Source: Pseudomonas sp. GM50
GTDB taxonomy: Bacteria; Pseudomonadota; Gammaproteobacteria; Pseudomonadales; Pseudomonadaceae
Assembly: GCF_000282375.1 (NCBI RefSeq)
Contig: NZ_AKJK01000122.1
Coordinates: forward strand, 1-62,603
DNA: 62,603 nt
Direction of reading: 5' to 3'
Position numbers and translations under genes: made by a program
Notes under the pieces: generated by a model
Databases searched by the model: none
Told to the model about the DNA's origin: nothing
What the model saw: the letters and a program-made list of their open reading frames with translations, nothing else
In this document: one piece after another, positions 32,601-40,088 of the stretch
Layout: each line of letters opens with the position of its first letter
How positions within the stretch are numbered: the stretch's first letter is position 1

Positions 32601-33362
32601 CCATCGACCGTCAAGGTCTCCGATGACACGGTGATCATCGGTCAGCAGACCGAAAAGGGCAAACCACCGATGGCCATGGCGATGGACATCGATGTAGTGG
32701 TTGGGCAGGACAAACTCAGCTTTGCCGGCTTCGGCCTCACTGCCAATCTGCAAGGCCAAGTGCACATTGGCGACAACATGGACACCCGTGGCGAGCTGTG
32801 GCTCAACGACGGGCGTTACCGCGCCTACGGTCAGCGACTGACGGTGCGCCGGGCGCGTCTGTTGTTTGCCGGTCCCATCGATCAGCCGTATCTGGACATC
32901 GAAGCGATTCGCCAGACCGACGATGTCATTGCCGGTATTCGCCTGAGTGGCAGCGCCGAGCAGCCGACCACGCAGATCTTTTCCGAACCGGCGATGAGTC
33001 AGGAGCAGGCATTGTCCTATCTGGTGCTGGGGCGTCCGCTGAGCACTACCGGTGAAGACAACAACATGCTCGCACAGGCCGCTCTCGGGTTGGGTTTGAT
33101 GGGCAGTTCGGGTGTGACCAGCGGCTTGGCCAAGGACCTGGGCATTCAGGATTTCCAGCTCGATACCCAAGGCAGCGGCACCAGCACCGCCGTAGTGGCC
33201 AGCGGCAACATCTCGGAAAAACTCAGCCTGCGTTATGGCGTCGGCGTGTTCGAACCGGCCAACACCATCGCCTTGCGCTACAAACTGAGCAAAAAGGTCT
33301 ACCTCGAAGCCGCCAGCGGCGTGGCCAGTTCGCTGGACATCTTCTACAAGCGGGATTTCTAA
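29688..33362 (+). CDS. tamB: Translocation and assembly module inner-membrane protein TamB
   Basis: A 1224-residue protein. One N-terminal signal-anchor helix (about 6-28) is followed by a long stretch of repeated short beta-strands with alternating hydrophobic residues, the groove-like fold of the AsmA/TamB family. The C-terminal TamB (DUF490) domain covers about 860-1224 and ends YLEAASGVASSLDIFYKRDF. It spans the periplasm and works with TamA. It starts at a GTG that overlaps the tamA stop. Family members are usually 1200-1400 residues. Confidence 0.95.
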   Translation: MKRGLKITLLAIPALLMLVVLTLVTVLGTPTGSRWALGFVPGLTVENFQGRLGGQWSADHLLWQQDNSRVELNKAIFAWSPLCLMRMTLCIEQLQAEQVSLQFPPGVEEQGSGPISLPDLKLPLAIELGDVKIGRLLFNGSEELKGLQLAAHWTEKGLQIDSVHLQRDELSLNLSGLLQPSGNWPLTAEGKLTLPAPGTEPWTLALKVDGDLLKTLNLKADSSGYLNGQLTGELQPLVENLPAKVRITADGFKASADLPDTLQLNQLELTGDGDLKNGYQLLGKATLPAEQGPVALLLQGKVDAKGAQIAGLDLTANDKQSLKLTGQVDWSKGLSADAKIDWLDFPWHRLYPLIDEPQVALRSFNGEVSYTDGNYIGNFKAALDGPAGAFSLNSPFSGNLTQIHLPQFKLEAGQGKAEGHLNLQFADGIAWDTALDLSAINPAYWLAELPGTLAGPLRSKGEMKNETLSLTADLDLKGKLRGQPAVLQAKADGGGEQWNLSALQIRLGDNSINGQGSLQQKLAGRIDIKLPRLAQLWPQLRGQLNGQVDVAGTLKAPQGKLGLQGTQLAFEDNRLQSLNLDATLDSAQRAKIDLKGSGIQTGDTSLGTLTASGQGDIKNQKLALDLQGPKLKLALGLDGTLDKGNWRGRLASGDIQAGGQDWKLQNPAKLERLADGKINFGAHCWMSGPASLCGEDQRLMPEPKLRYHLKQFPIDSLAQWLPKDFAWKGKLNADLQLDLPASGPNGQISIDASGGTLRMREKEQWLDFPYQTLKLTSKLTPKRIDTDLNFVGGKLGELMVQAQINPLPKNKPLSGSFRLSGLDLSVARPFVPMVEKLSGHLNGSGTLSGGLLAPLVNGNLELRDGEISGPELPMALEALQLQAVIAGETVQLNGGWKSGKSGQGSLNGNIAWGQALVVDLALKGSQLPVTVEPYAALEVAPDLKISMKDDRLAIVGKVLVPKGEITVRELPPSTVKVSDDTVIIGQQTEKGKPPMAMAMDIDVVVGQDKLSFAGFGLTANLQGQVHIGDNMDTRGELWLNDGRYRAYGQRLTVRRARLLFAGPIDQPYLDIEAIRQTDDVIAGIRLSGSAEQPTTQIFSEPAMSQEQALSYLVLGRPLSTTGEDNNMLAQAALGLGLMGSSGVTSGLAKDLGIQDFQLDTQGSGTSTAVVASGNISEKLSLRYGVGVFEPANTIALRYKLSKKVYLEAASGVASSLDIFYKRDF

Positions 33363-33398
33363 ACCCGCGTTTTTCTTCCAGATACCGCGTCGCCCCCA

Positions 33399-33463
33399 AT
33401 CGCGGGCAAGCCCGCTCCCACAGGGATCACACCGAACCTTGTGGGAGCGGGCTTGCCCGCGAT
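33399..33463. repeat. REP doublet, short spacer
   Basis: ATCGCGGGCAAGCCCGCTCC CACA and TGTGGGAGCGGGCTTGCCCG CGAT form an almost perfect 24-bp stem after tamB, and may also terminate it. Confidence 0.9.
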
Positions 33464-33533
33464 GGCGTCAGAACGTCCACCGCATAATCCGGCCCCGTTT
33501 ATCAACCAAATACAAAGCATCCTAACTATTGCA

Positions 33534-33588
33534 TTGACATTCGCTGCCTAGGCAGTAACATCTCGACATACATTCTCTGCCTAGGCAG
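33534..33588 (+). promoter_or_regulatory. Promoter with two MarR operators
   Basis: TTGACA (33534-33539), a 16-bp spacer and TAACAT (33556-33561). The perfect 12-bp palindrome CTGCCTAGGCAG occurs at 33544-33555, filling the spacer to its end, and again at 33577-33588, 33 bp downstream. Binding would cover the polymerase site and the start region. Confidence 0.88.
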
Positions 33589-33603
33589 CTAATCGGTGGT
33601 CAG

Positions 33604-34083
33604 ATGAAACATTTCACCTCATACGATTTCCATAATTGCCACCTCGGCCTTTTGCTCGGGCGCGCCGCGCTGCTCAAGGACCGGATCATCGACACGCACA
33701 TGGAGCCCCACGGCATTACCGCCGCGCAGTTCAAAGTGCTGATCATCATGGCCCAGTTCGGCGTCGATACCCCGGCCGAGCTGTGTCGTCACCTGTCGCT
33801 GGACAGCGGTTCGATGACCCGCATGCTCGATCGTCTGGAACAGAAAGGTTTCCTCGCCCGCCAACGCTCTGAGGCAGACCGGCGTCAGGTTCAGCTGGTG
33901 CTGACCGAACAGGGCCAGCAGCTGACCGACCAGCTGCCGCAGATCGGCGCCGACGCGATGAATGAACTGGCCGGCGCCATCACCCCGGAAGAATTGAAAA
34001 CCCTGGAACAGATCCTGAAGAAAATTCTGGTGGCGGCGGGTGACTCGATCACTCTGCTGCGGGTAGGTGGCCATGAACAGTAA
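33604..34083 (+). CDS. MarR-family regulator of the efflux operon
   Basis: A 159-residue winged-helix repressor. The DNA-binding block TPAELCRHLSLDSGSMTRMLDRLEQKGFLARQRSEADRRQVQLVLT covers about 57-103, flanked by dimerisation helices. It is the first gene of an operon with an outer-membrane factor, adaptor and exporter, and it is preceded by two CTGCCTAGGCAG operators, so it probably represses the operon until a toxic phenolic or lipophilic compound binds. The next gene starts inside it (11-bp overlap). Confidence 0.93.
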   Translation: MKHFTSYDFHNCHLGLLLGRAALLKDRIIDTHMEPHGITAAQFKVLIIMAQFGVDTPAELCRHLSLDSGSMTRMLDRLEQKGFLARQRSEADRRQVQLVLTEQGQQLTDQLPQIGADAMNELAGAITPEELKTLEQILKKILVAAGDSITLLRVGGHEQ

Positions 34084-35542
34084 AAGCCTGCGTAGCGGCC
34101 TGAGCCTGGTGCTGTTGGCCATGAGCCTCGCCGGTTGCGCCAGTTACAGCGGCCTGACCACCGAAGGCGTCAGCCTCGATGCGAAAAATCTCAAGGCCGG
34201 GCAATCCCTCAACGGCGTGACTCTGTCGCCCGCGGCGTGGCCGAAAAGCGACTGGTGGAAAAGCCTTGGCGATCCGCAACTCGACGGTCTGATCCGCGAA
34301 GCCTTGCACGACAGCCCCGACATGCAAATCGCCGACGCCCGGGCCCATCAGGCCAGCGCCGCCGCCTATGCAGCCGACGCCGAGCGGATGCCGACCCTCG
34401 ATGCCAGCGCCGGCGTCAGCCGTTCGCGTCTGGCTCGCGATCAGGACCCGAGCGGGCAGGGCGGCACCTACTCCACCGTGCGCAACGTTGGTGCCACTTT
34501 CAATTACAACTTCGACCTCTGGGGCGGTCAGCGCGACGCCTGGGAAGCCGCATTGGGCGAGGCCCGCGCCGCCGAAGTCGATCAGCAGGCCGCGCAGCTG
34601 ACCTTGTCCGCCGACGTTGCCCGCGCTTACAGCGATCTGGGGCAGGCGCACATCATCCATGACCTGGCCAGCGAAGACCTCAAGCGCACCCGGCAAATGC
34701 TCGACCTCAGCCAGCGTCGCCTGAGCTCGGGGATCGACAGCCAGTACCAGTTCCAGCAGACCGAAAGCCTGGAGGCCAGTGCCGAAGCCAGCCTGATCGA
34801 CGCCGAGAAACGCCTGCAAAGCGCGAAAATCGCCTTGGCGGTGCTGTTGGGCAAAGGCCCGGATCGCGGCAATGAAATCGCCCGACCGAAAGTGCTTCAG
34901 ACCAGCGCCGTGGCGTTGCCGTCGGTGCTGCCGGCGGAGTTGCTCGGTCGTCGCCCGGACCTGGTGGCGGCGCGCTGGCGGGTTGAGGCCGCGAGCAAAA
35001 ACATCGCGGCGGGCAAGACCCGGTTCTACCCCAACCTCAATCTCAGTGCAGCGGCGGGTGTGGAGTCGTTGCTGGGCGATGCGATGTTCGGTTCGGCGAG
35101 TCGCTTCTTCAACATCGCGCCGACGATCTCGGTACCGATTTTCGACGGTGGCCGCCTGCGTGCCGACCTCGATTCCCGCGACGCCGATTACGACCTCGCG
35201 GTGGCGCAGTACAACAAAAGCCTGGTGAAAGCCCTGGGCGATGTCAGCGACACCATCAACCAGTTGCGCGATATCGGCCGGCAAATCGGTGCCCAGCAAC
35301 ACGCCACCGACATTGCCCAGGATTCTTACAACACCGTGGTCCAGCGCTACGGTTCCGGCATCGGTAACTACCTGGACGTGCTCAGCATCGAGCAGCAATT
35401 GCTCCAGGCCCAGCGTCAGCTGGCCAACCTGAATGCCGAGCAGATCGACCTGTCGATTCAACTGATGCAAGCGCTGGGCGGCGGCTTTCAGGGCGAAACC
35501 CTGACCGCGGCCAACGCAACCCCAGCCACGCTGAACCACTAA
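34073..35542 (+). CDS. Outer-membrane efflux lipoprotein, NodT/OprM family
   Basis: A protein of 489 residues from MNSKSLRSGL. The lipoprotein signal ends at LAGC (Cys22), followed by two TolC-like repeats (about 50-260 and 265-470) and coiled-coil helices rich in A/Q/D. It forms the trimeric channel through the outer membrane for the adaptor and exporter that follow. The ATG at 34073 is preferred over the GTG two codons earlier because GGTGG precedes it. It overlaps the MarR gene by 11 bases, indicating coupling. Confidence 0.92.
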   Translation: MNSKSLRSGLSLVLLAMSLAGCASYSGLTTEGVSLDAKNLKAGQSLNGVTLSPAAWPKSDWWKSLGDPQLDGLIREALHDSPDMQIADARAHQASAAAYAADAERMPTLDASAGVSRSRLARDQDPSGQGGTYSTVRNVGATFNYNFDLWGGQRDAWEAALGEARAAEVDQQAAQLTLSADVARAYSDLGQAHIIHDLASEDLKRTRQMLDLSQRRLSSGIDSQYQFQQTESLEASAEASLIDAEKRLQSAKIALAVLLGKGPDRGNEIARPKVLQTSAVALPSVLPAELLGRRPDLVAARWRVEAASKNIAAGKTRFYPNLNLSAAAGVESLLGDAMFGSASRFFNIAPTISVPIFDGGRLRADLDSRDADYDLAVAQYNKSLVKALGDVSDTINQLRDIGRQIGAQQHATDIAQDSYNTVVQRYGSGIGNYLDVLSIEQQLLQAQRQLANLNAEQIDLSIQLMQALGGGFQGETLTAANATPATLNH

Positions 35543-35557
35543 TTCAAGGTACTTGTC

Positions 35558-36760
35558 ATGGCCACAGTCGATACAACTCCAACCCCTGACGACACTCAAG
35601 ACGCGAGCAATTCGCGCAAACGTAAAGTGATGCTGTTTGTGCTGACAATCGTGGTAATCCTCGCCGGAGCCGGCGTCTGGGGTTATCACCAATTCTTCGG
35701 TCGCTGGAATGAAAGCACCGATGATGCCTATGTGAACGGCAACGTGGTGGAAATCACCCCGCTGGTCACCGGCACCGTGGTCAGCATCGGCGCCGATGAT
35801 GGCGACCTGGTTCACGAAGGCCAGGTGCTGATCAACTTCGACCCGAACGACGCCGAAGTCGGTCTGCAAAGTGCCCAGGCCAATCTGGCCCGCACCGTGC
35901 GCCAGGTGCGCGGCTTGTACAGTAATGTCGACGGCATGAAAGCCCAGGTCAATGCGCAGCAGGCCGAAGTGCAAAAGGCTCAGGACAACTTCAACCGGCG
36001 GAAAAACCTCGCTGCTGGCGGGGCAATTTCCCAGGAAGAACTGTCCCACGCTCGCGACGACCTGACCTCGGCGCAGAACGCCCTCGCCAACGCCCAACAG
36101 CAGCTTAAGACCACCAGCGCGCTGGTGGATGACACCGTGGTGTCGTCGCACCCGGACGTAATGTCCGCCGCCGCGCAACTGCGTCAGGCGTACTTGACCC
36201 ATGCCCGCAGCACCTTGATCGCGCCGGTCACCGGTTACGTGGCCAAACGCAGCGTGCAACTGGGTCAGCGGGTCCAACCGGGTACGGCGCTGATGGCGGT
36301 GATCCCGCTGGATCAGCTGTGGATCGACGCCAACTTCAAGGAAACCCAGCTGCGTGACATGCGCATCGGTCAGCCGGTGGACATCGAGACCGACCTCTAC
36401 GGCAGCGACGTCAAATACAGCGGCACCATCGACAGCCTCGGCGCCGGGACCGGCAGCGCGTTTGCCTTGCTGCCGGCACAGAACGCCACCGGTAACTGGA
36501 TCAAGATCGTCCAGCGGGTGCCGGTACGCATTCATATCAACGCCGAAGAGCTGGCCAAGCACCCGTTGCGGGTTGGCCTGTCGACTCAGGTCGATGTGAA
36601 CCTGCGCGACCAGAGTGGTCCGGTGCTGGCGCAACAGTCGCCGCAAAAGGCTTCGTTCAGCACCGGCATCTACGACCGTCAGTTGGCCGAGGCCGATGCG
36701 ATGATCACTCAGTTGATCCATGACAACAGCGCAGCGGTCAGTAAAACCGCGCACCGCTGA
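35558..36760 (+). CDS. Membrane-fusion adaptor, EmrA/HlyD family
   Basis: A 400-residue adaptor with one N-terminal membrane helix (about 24-43). The lipoyl half-motifs are STDDAYVNGNVVEITPLVTG and LIAPVTGYVAKRSVQLGQRV, with an alpha-hairpin between them (about 100-190) and a beta-barrel domain to the C-terminus. It bridges the EmrB-type exporter and the NodT channel. AAGG precedes the ATG. Confidence 0.93.
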   Translation: MATVDTTPTPDDTQDASNSRKRKVMLFVLTIVVILAGAGVWGYHQFFGRWNESTDDAYVNGNVVEITPLVTGTVVSIGADDGDLVHEGQVLINFDPNDAEVGLQSAQANLARTVRQVRGLYSNVDGMKAQVNAQQAEVQKAQDNFNRRKNLAAGGAISQEELSHARDDLTSAQNALANAQQQLKTTSALVDDTVVSSHPDVMSAAAQLRQAYLTHARSTLIAPVTGYVAKRSVQLGQRVQPGTALMAVIPLDQLWIDANFKETQLRDMRIGQPVDIETDLYGSDVKYSGTIDSLGAGTGSAFALLPAQNATGNWIKIVQRVPVRIHINAEELAKHPLRVGLSTQVDVNLRDQSGPVLAQQSPQKASFSTGIYDRQLAEADAMITQLIHDNSAAVSKTAHR

Positions 36761-36779
36761 TTGGTCATCACACCGACCC

Positions 36780-36903
36780 TGTGGGAGTGAGCTTTTGTGG
36801 TGAGGGGGCTTGCCCCCGTTGGACTGCGCAGCAGTCCCATCTTCTAGGGCCGCTTCGCGACCCAACGGGGCGATGCGGCGTTCCGACAAGCCCCCTTGCC
36901 ACA
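36780..36903. repeat. REP fragment joined to a family-B repeat, inside the efflux operon
   Basis: TGTGGGAGTGAGCTT (REP start) runs directly into TGTGGTGAGGGGGCTTGCCC, a family-B copy that ends CAAGCCCCCTTGCCACA. It lies between the adaptor and exporter genes. Confidence 0.85.
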
Positions 36904-36943
36904 GGAGCCCCGGTCCAAAAAATTCAGCTCCAAAGGATTTGCG

Positions 36944-38473
36944 ATGAGCAATAACGCGTCTTTCACGCCGCCCAGCCTGCTGCTCAGCACCATCGGCCTG
37001 TCGCTGGCGACCTTCATGCAGGTGCTCGACACCACCATCGCCAACGTGGCCTTGCCGACGATTTCCGGCAACCTGGGCGTGAGTTCGGAGCAGGGCACCT
37101 GGGTCATTACCTCGTTTGCCGTGAGCAACGCCATTGCGCTGCCGCTGACCGGTTGGCTCAGCCGGCGTTTCGGTGAGGTGAAGCTGTTTCTCTGGGCGAC
37201 GATGCTGTTCGTGCTGGCCTCGTTTCTCTGTGGCATCTCAACCTCGATGCCAGAACTGATCGGCTTTCGGGTGCTTCAAGGCCTGGTGGCAGGTCCCTTG
37301 TACCCGATGACCCAGACGCTACTGATTGCAGTCTATCCGCCCGCCAGGCGAGGCATGGCCCTGGCGTTGCTGGCGATGGTCACGGTGGTGGCGCCGATTG
37401 CAGGGCCGATCCTCGGCGGCTGGATTACTGACAGCTACAGCTGGCCGTGGATTTTCTTTATCAACGTACCGATCGGGGTTTTCGCGGTGATGGTCGTGCG
37501 CCAGCAACTCAAGGCGCGTCCGGTAGTGACCAGTTACCAGCCAATGGATTACGTCGGTTTGATCACCTTGATCATCGGTGTCGGCGCGTTGCAGGTGATC
37601 CTCGACAAGGGCAATGATCTGGACTGGTTCGAGTCGAATTTCATTATCATCGGCGCGGCTATTTCAGTAATTGCGCTGGCGGTGTTCGTGATCTGGGAAA
37701 TGACCGACAAGCATCCGGTGGTCAACCTGCGGCTGTTCGCTTACCGCAACTTCCGTATCGGCACCATCGTGCTGGTGGGCGGTTATGCCGGGTTCTTCGG
37801 CATCAACCTGATCCTGCCGCAATGGCTGCAAACCCAAATGGGCTACACCGCCACCTGGGCGGGTCTGGCGGTGGCGCCGATCGGTATTTTGCCGGTGCTG
37901 CTGTCGCCGTTTGTCGGCAAGTACGCGCACAGGTTCGACCTGCGACTGTTGGCCGGTGGCGCGTTCCTGTGCATCGGTTTGAGTTGCTTCATGCGCGCCG
38001 GGTTTACCAACGAAGTGGACTTCCAGCACATCGCGCTGGTGCAGCTATTCATGGGCATCGGGGTGGCGCTGTTCTTCATGCCGACCCTGAGCATTTTGAT
38101 GTCGGACTTGCCGCCGAGCCAGATTGCCGACGGTGCGGGCCTCGCGACCTTCCTGCGGACCCTGGGTGGTAGTTTTGCGGCGTCGTTGACCACCTGGATC
38201 TGGATTCGCCGCGCCGATCAACACCATGCGTATTTGAGTGAAAGCATCACCACCTATGAGCCGGCTACCCGGGAGGCGTTGAACACGCTCGGCGGGGCGG
38301 GCAATCCGGCCTATGCGCAGCTGGATCATGTGCTGACCAGCCAGGCGTACATGCTCTCCACCGTGGATTACTTCACGTTGCTCGGGTGGGCGTTCATGGG
38401 GCTGATTTTGCTGGTGTGGCTGGCGAAACCGCCATTTGCGGCGAAGGCGGGGCCTGCTGCTTCCGGGCATTAA
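36944..38473 (+). CDS. MFS multidrug exporter, EmrB/QacA (DHA2, 14-helix) family
   Basis: A protein of 509 residues from MSNNASFTPP. It has fourteen predicted helices, motif D1 LDTTIANVALPTI in helix 1, motif A GWLSRRFGEVKLFL and motif C GPILGGWIT. It exports hydrophobic compounds with proton antiport through the EmrA-type adaptor and NodT channel. AAAGGA precedes the ATG. A 183-bp gap with a repeat separates it from the adaptor gene, so it may be expressed at a lower level. Confidence 0.94.
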   Translation: MSNNASFTPPSLLLSTIGLSLATFMQVLDTTIANVALPTISGNLGVSSEQGTWVITSFAVSNAIALPLTGWLSRRFGEVKLFLWATMLFVLASFLCGISTSMPELIGFRVLQGLVAGPLYPMTQTLLIAVYPPARRGMALALLAMVTVVAPIAGPILGGWITDSYSWPWIFFINVPIGVFAVMVVRQQLKARPVVTSYQPMDYVGLITLIIGVGALQVILDKGNDLDWFESNFIIIGAAISVIALAVFVIWEMTDKHPVVNLRLFAYRNFRIGTIVLVGGYAGFFGINLILPQWLQTQMGYTATWAGLAVAPIGILPVLLSPFVGKYAHRFDLRLLAGGAFLCIGLSCFMRAGFTNEVDFQHIALVQLFMGIGVALFFMPTLSILMSDLPPSQIADGAGLATFLRTLGGSFAASLTTWIWIRRADQHHAYLSESITTYEPATREALNTLGGAGNPAYAQLDHVLTSQAYMLSTVDYFTLLGWAFMGLILLVWLAKPPFAAKAGPAASGH

Positions 38474-38482
38474 GCGACCTCT

Positions 38483-38574
38483 TGTAGGAGCGAGGCTTGC
38501 CCGCGAAGGCGTCGCCACATTCAACATCAATGTTGACTGATATGACGCCTTCGCGGGCAAGCCTCGCTCCTACA
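38483..38574. repeat. REP doublet
   Basis: TGTAGGAGCGAGGCTTGCCC GCGAAGGCG and its complement ending CTCGCTCCTACA lie between convergent emrB-type and lpxH genes. Confidence 0.9.
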
Positions 38575-38580
38575 GGGGTT

Positions 38581-39324
38581 TCATTCTGCAGTCAGGCGCG
38601 GGTTACCAAAATCAAACGGCGCCAGCGCAAACCCATTCTCATCCACCTGCAACGCCCAGCCCTGACGGTCCCAATCCCCCAACACAATGCGTTTGGCCGC
38701 CTGCTCGCCAATCTGCAACTTGTGGATGGCGGGGCGATGGGTGTGCCCGTGGATCAAGGTTTTCACGCCATATTGCTGCATGACCCTCGGCACTTCTTCC
38801 GGCGTGACATCGACAATGTCATTGGCCTTCATCCGCGTTTGCGCGCGGCTTTCACTGCGCAGCTTGCGCGCCAGTTTATGCCGAGTACGCAAGGGCAGAT
38901 GGCGCAGGATGAACCGGGTGATCGGGTTGCGCAGGTAGCGCCGCAGCTTCATATACGCTTCGTCGCGGGTGCAGAGGCTATCGCCGTGCATCAACAGCAC
39001 CGGCTCACCGTAAAACTGCACGACACTCGGGTCTTTCAACAACGTGCAGCCGGCCTGTTTGCAGAAAGCCTGGCCGAGCATGAAGTCGCGATTGCCGTGC
39101 ATCAGAAAAATGGCCGTGCCGCTGTCGCTGAGGTCGCGCAGGGCCTGGCAGATGGAACGCTGGAACGGCGTCATGGCATCGTCGCCAATCCACGCCTCGA
39201 AAAAGTCGCCTAGAATGTACAACGCACTCGCTGAACGGGCACGTCTAGCGAGCAAATCCAGAAACGCCCGGGTAATGTCCGGGCGCTCCTCTTCCAGATG
39301 CAAGTCTGAAATCAGCAGTATCAC
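38581..39324 (-). CDS. lpxH: UDP-2,3-diacylglucosamine diphosphatase LpxH
   Basis: A 247-residue metallophosphoesterase. Metal-binding blocks are SDLHLEEE, GDFFEAWIGDD, HGNRDF, HGDSLCT and HGHTHRP in the usual order. It cleaves UDP-2,3-diacylglucosamine to lipid X in lipid A synthesis at the inner membrane. It starts at a GTG that overlaps the ppiB stop (GTGA). The ppiB-lpxH pair next to glnS-cysS is a conserved Pseudomonas arrangement. Confidence 0.95.
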   Translation of the reverse strand: MILLISDLHLEEERPDITRAFLDLLARRARSASALYILGDFFEAWIGDDAMTPFQRSICQALRDLSDSGTAIFLMHGNRDFMLGQAFCKQAGCTLLKDPSVVQFYGEPVLLMHGDSLCTRDEAYMKLRRYLRNPITRFILRHLPLRTRHKLARKLRSESRAQTRMKANDIVDVTPEEVPRVMQQYGVKTLIHGHTHRPAIHKLQIGEQAAKRIVLGDWDRQGWALQVDENGFALAPFDFGNPRLTAE

Positions 39325-39824
39325 TCAATGATCTCGGCTTTCTCGATGATCACGTCTTCTGCTGGTACGTCCTGGTGGCCGGCTTTGGAAGTCGTGGCCA
39401 CGCCTTTGATCTTGTCGACCACGTCGGTGCCTTCGACTACTTTGGCGAATACGGCATAGCCCCAACCCTGAGTGGTTTTGCCACTGTGGTTGAGGAAGCT
39501 GTTGTCAGCCACGTTGATGAAGAACTGGGCGGAAGCCGAATGCGGCTCCATGGTGCGGGCCATGGCCACGCTGTACTTCACGTTCGGCAGGCCGTTGTCG
39601 GCTTCGTTCTGGATGCTTGGGCGCTTGTCTTTCTTTTCTTTCATGCCTGGCTCGAAACCGCCGCCCTGGATCATGAAGTTGCCGATGACACGGTGGAAAA
39701 CGGTGTTTTCGTAGTGACCGGCTTTGACGTATTCGATGAAGTTGGCCACGGTGATCGGGGCTTTCTCAGCGTTCAGTTCCAGGACGATGTCGCCATGGTT
39801 GGTGGTCAGTTTGACTTGAGTCAT
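39321..39824 (-). CDS. ppiB: Peptidyl-prolyl cis-trans isomerase B (cyclophilin)
   Basis: A 167-residue cytoplasmic cyclophilin without a signal peptide. Active-site blocks FHRVIGNFMIQGGGFEPGM, ARTMEPHSASAQFFINVAD and GYAVFAKVVEG are visible. It speeds proline isomerisation during folding. It is divergent from glnS across a 264-bp region and coupled to lpxH. Confidence 0.95.
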   Translation of the reverse strand: MTQVKLTTNHGDIVLELNAEKAPITVANFIEYVKAGHYENTVFHRVIGNFMIQGGGFEPGMKEKKDKRPSIQNEADNGLPNVKYSVAMARTMEPHSASAQFFINVADNSFLNHSGKTTQGWGYAVFAKVVEGTDVVDKIKGVATTSKAGHQDVPAEDVIIEKAEIIE

Positions 39825-40088
39825 GATCGATACTCTTTTTCTATGAATTCGTGGGTTTCGGGGCGTTCAGGCCCTCAACCAGTCCGGCCAGTGTCGGCCA
39901 AGGCAGGCAGTTTAGCGTGCCGGGCGCGAATTTCGAGGCTGTTTTTCATTGCCGGCCGATTAAATGCAACCGATTGCCGGCCTGCTCTGTCAGCCACTTG
40001 ACAGCATCGGCTATGATAAGCCCCTTTGATTTATAACAGCCGCTTTGATTTGGCCAACTGGCCGCGCACTTGTACGTTCAAGGATCCT

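Noticed and set aside
34049..36889. A 946-codon open frame on the minus strand
   Set aside because: It is the complement of the marR/nodT/emrA genes. The plus-strand frames show clear family motifs, while the long minus frame is a product of high GC codon bias and reads no domain.
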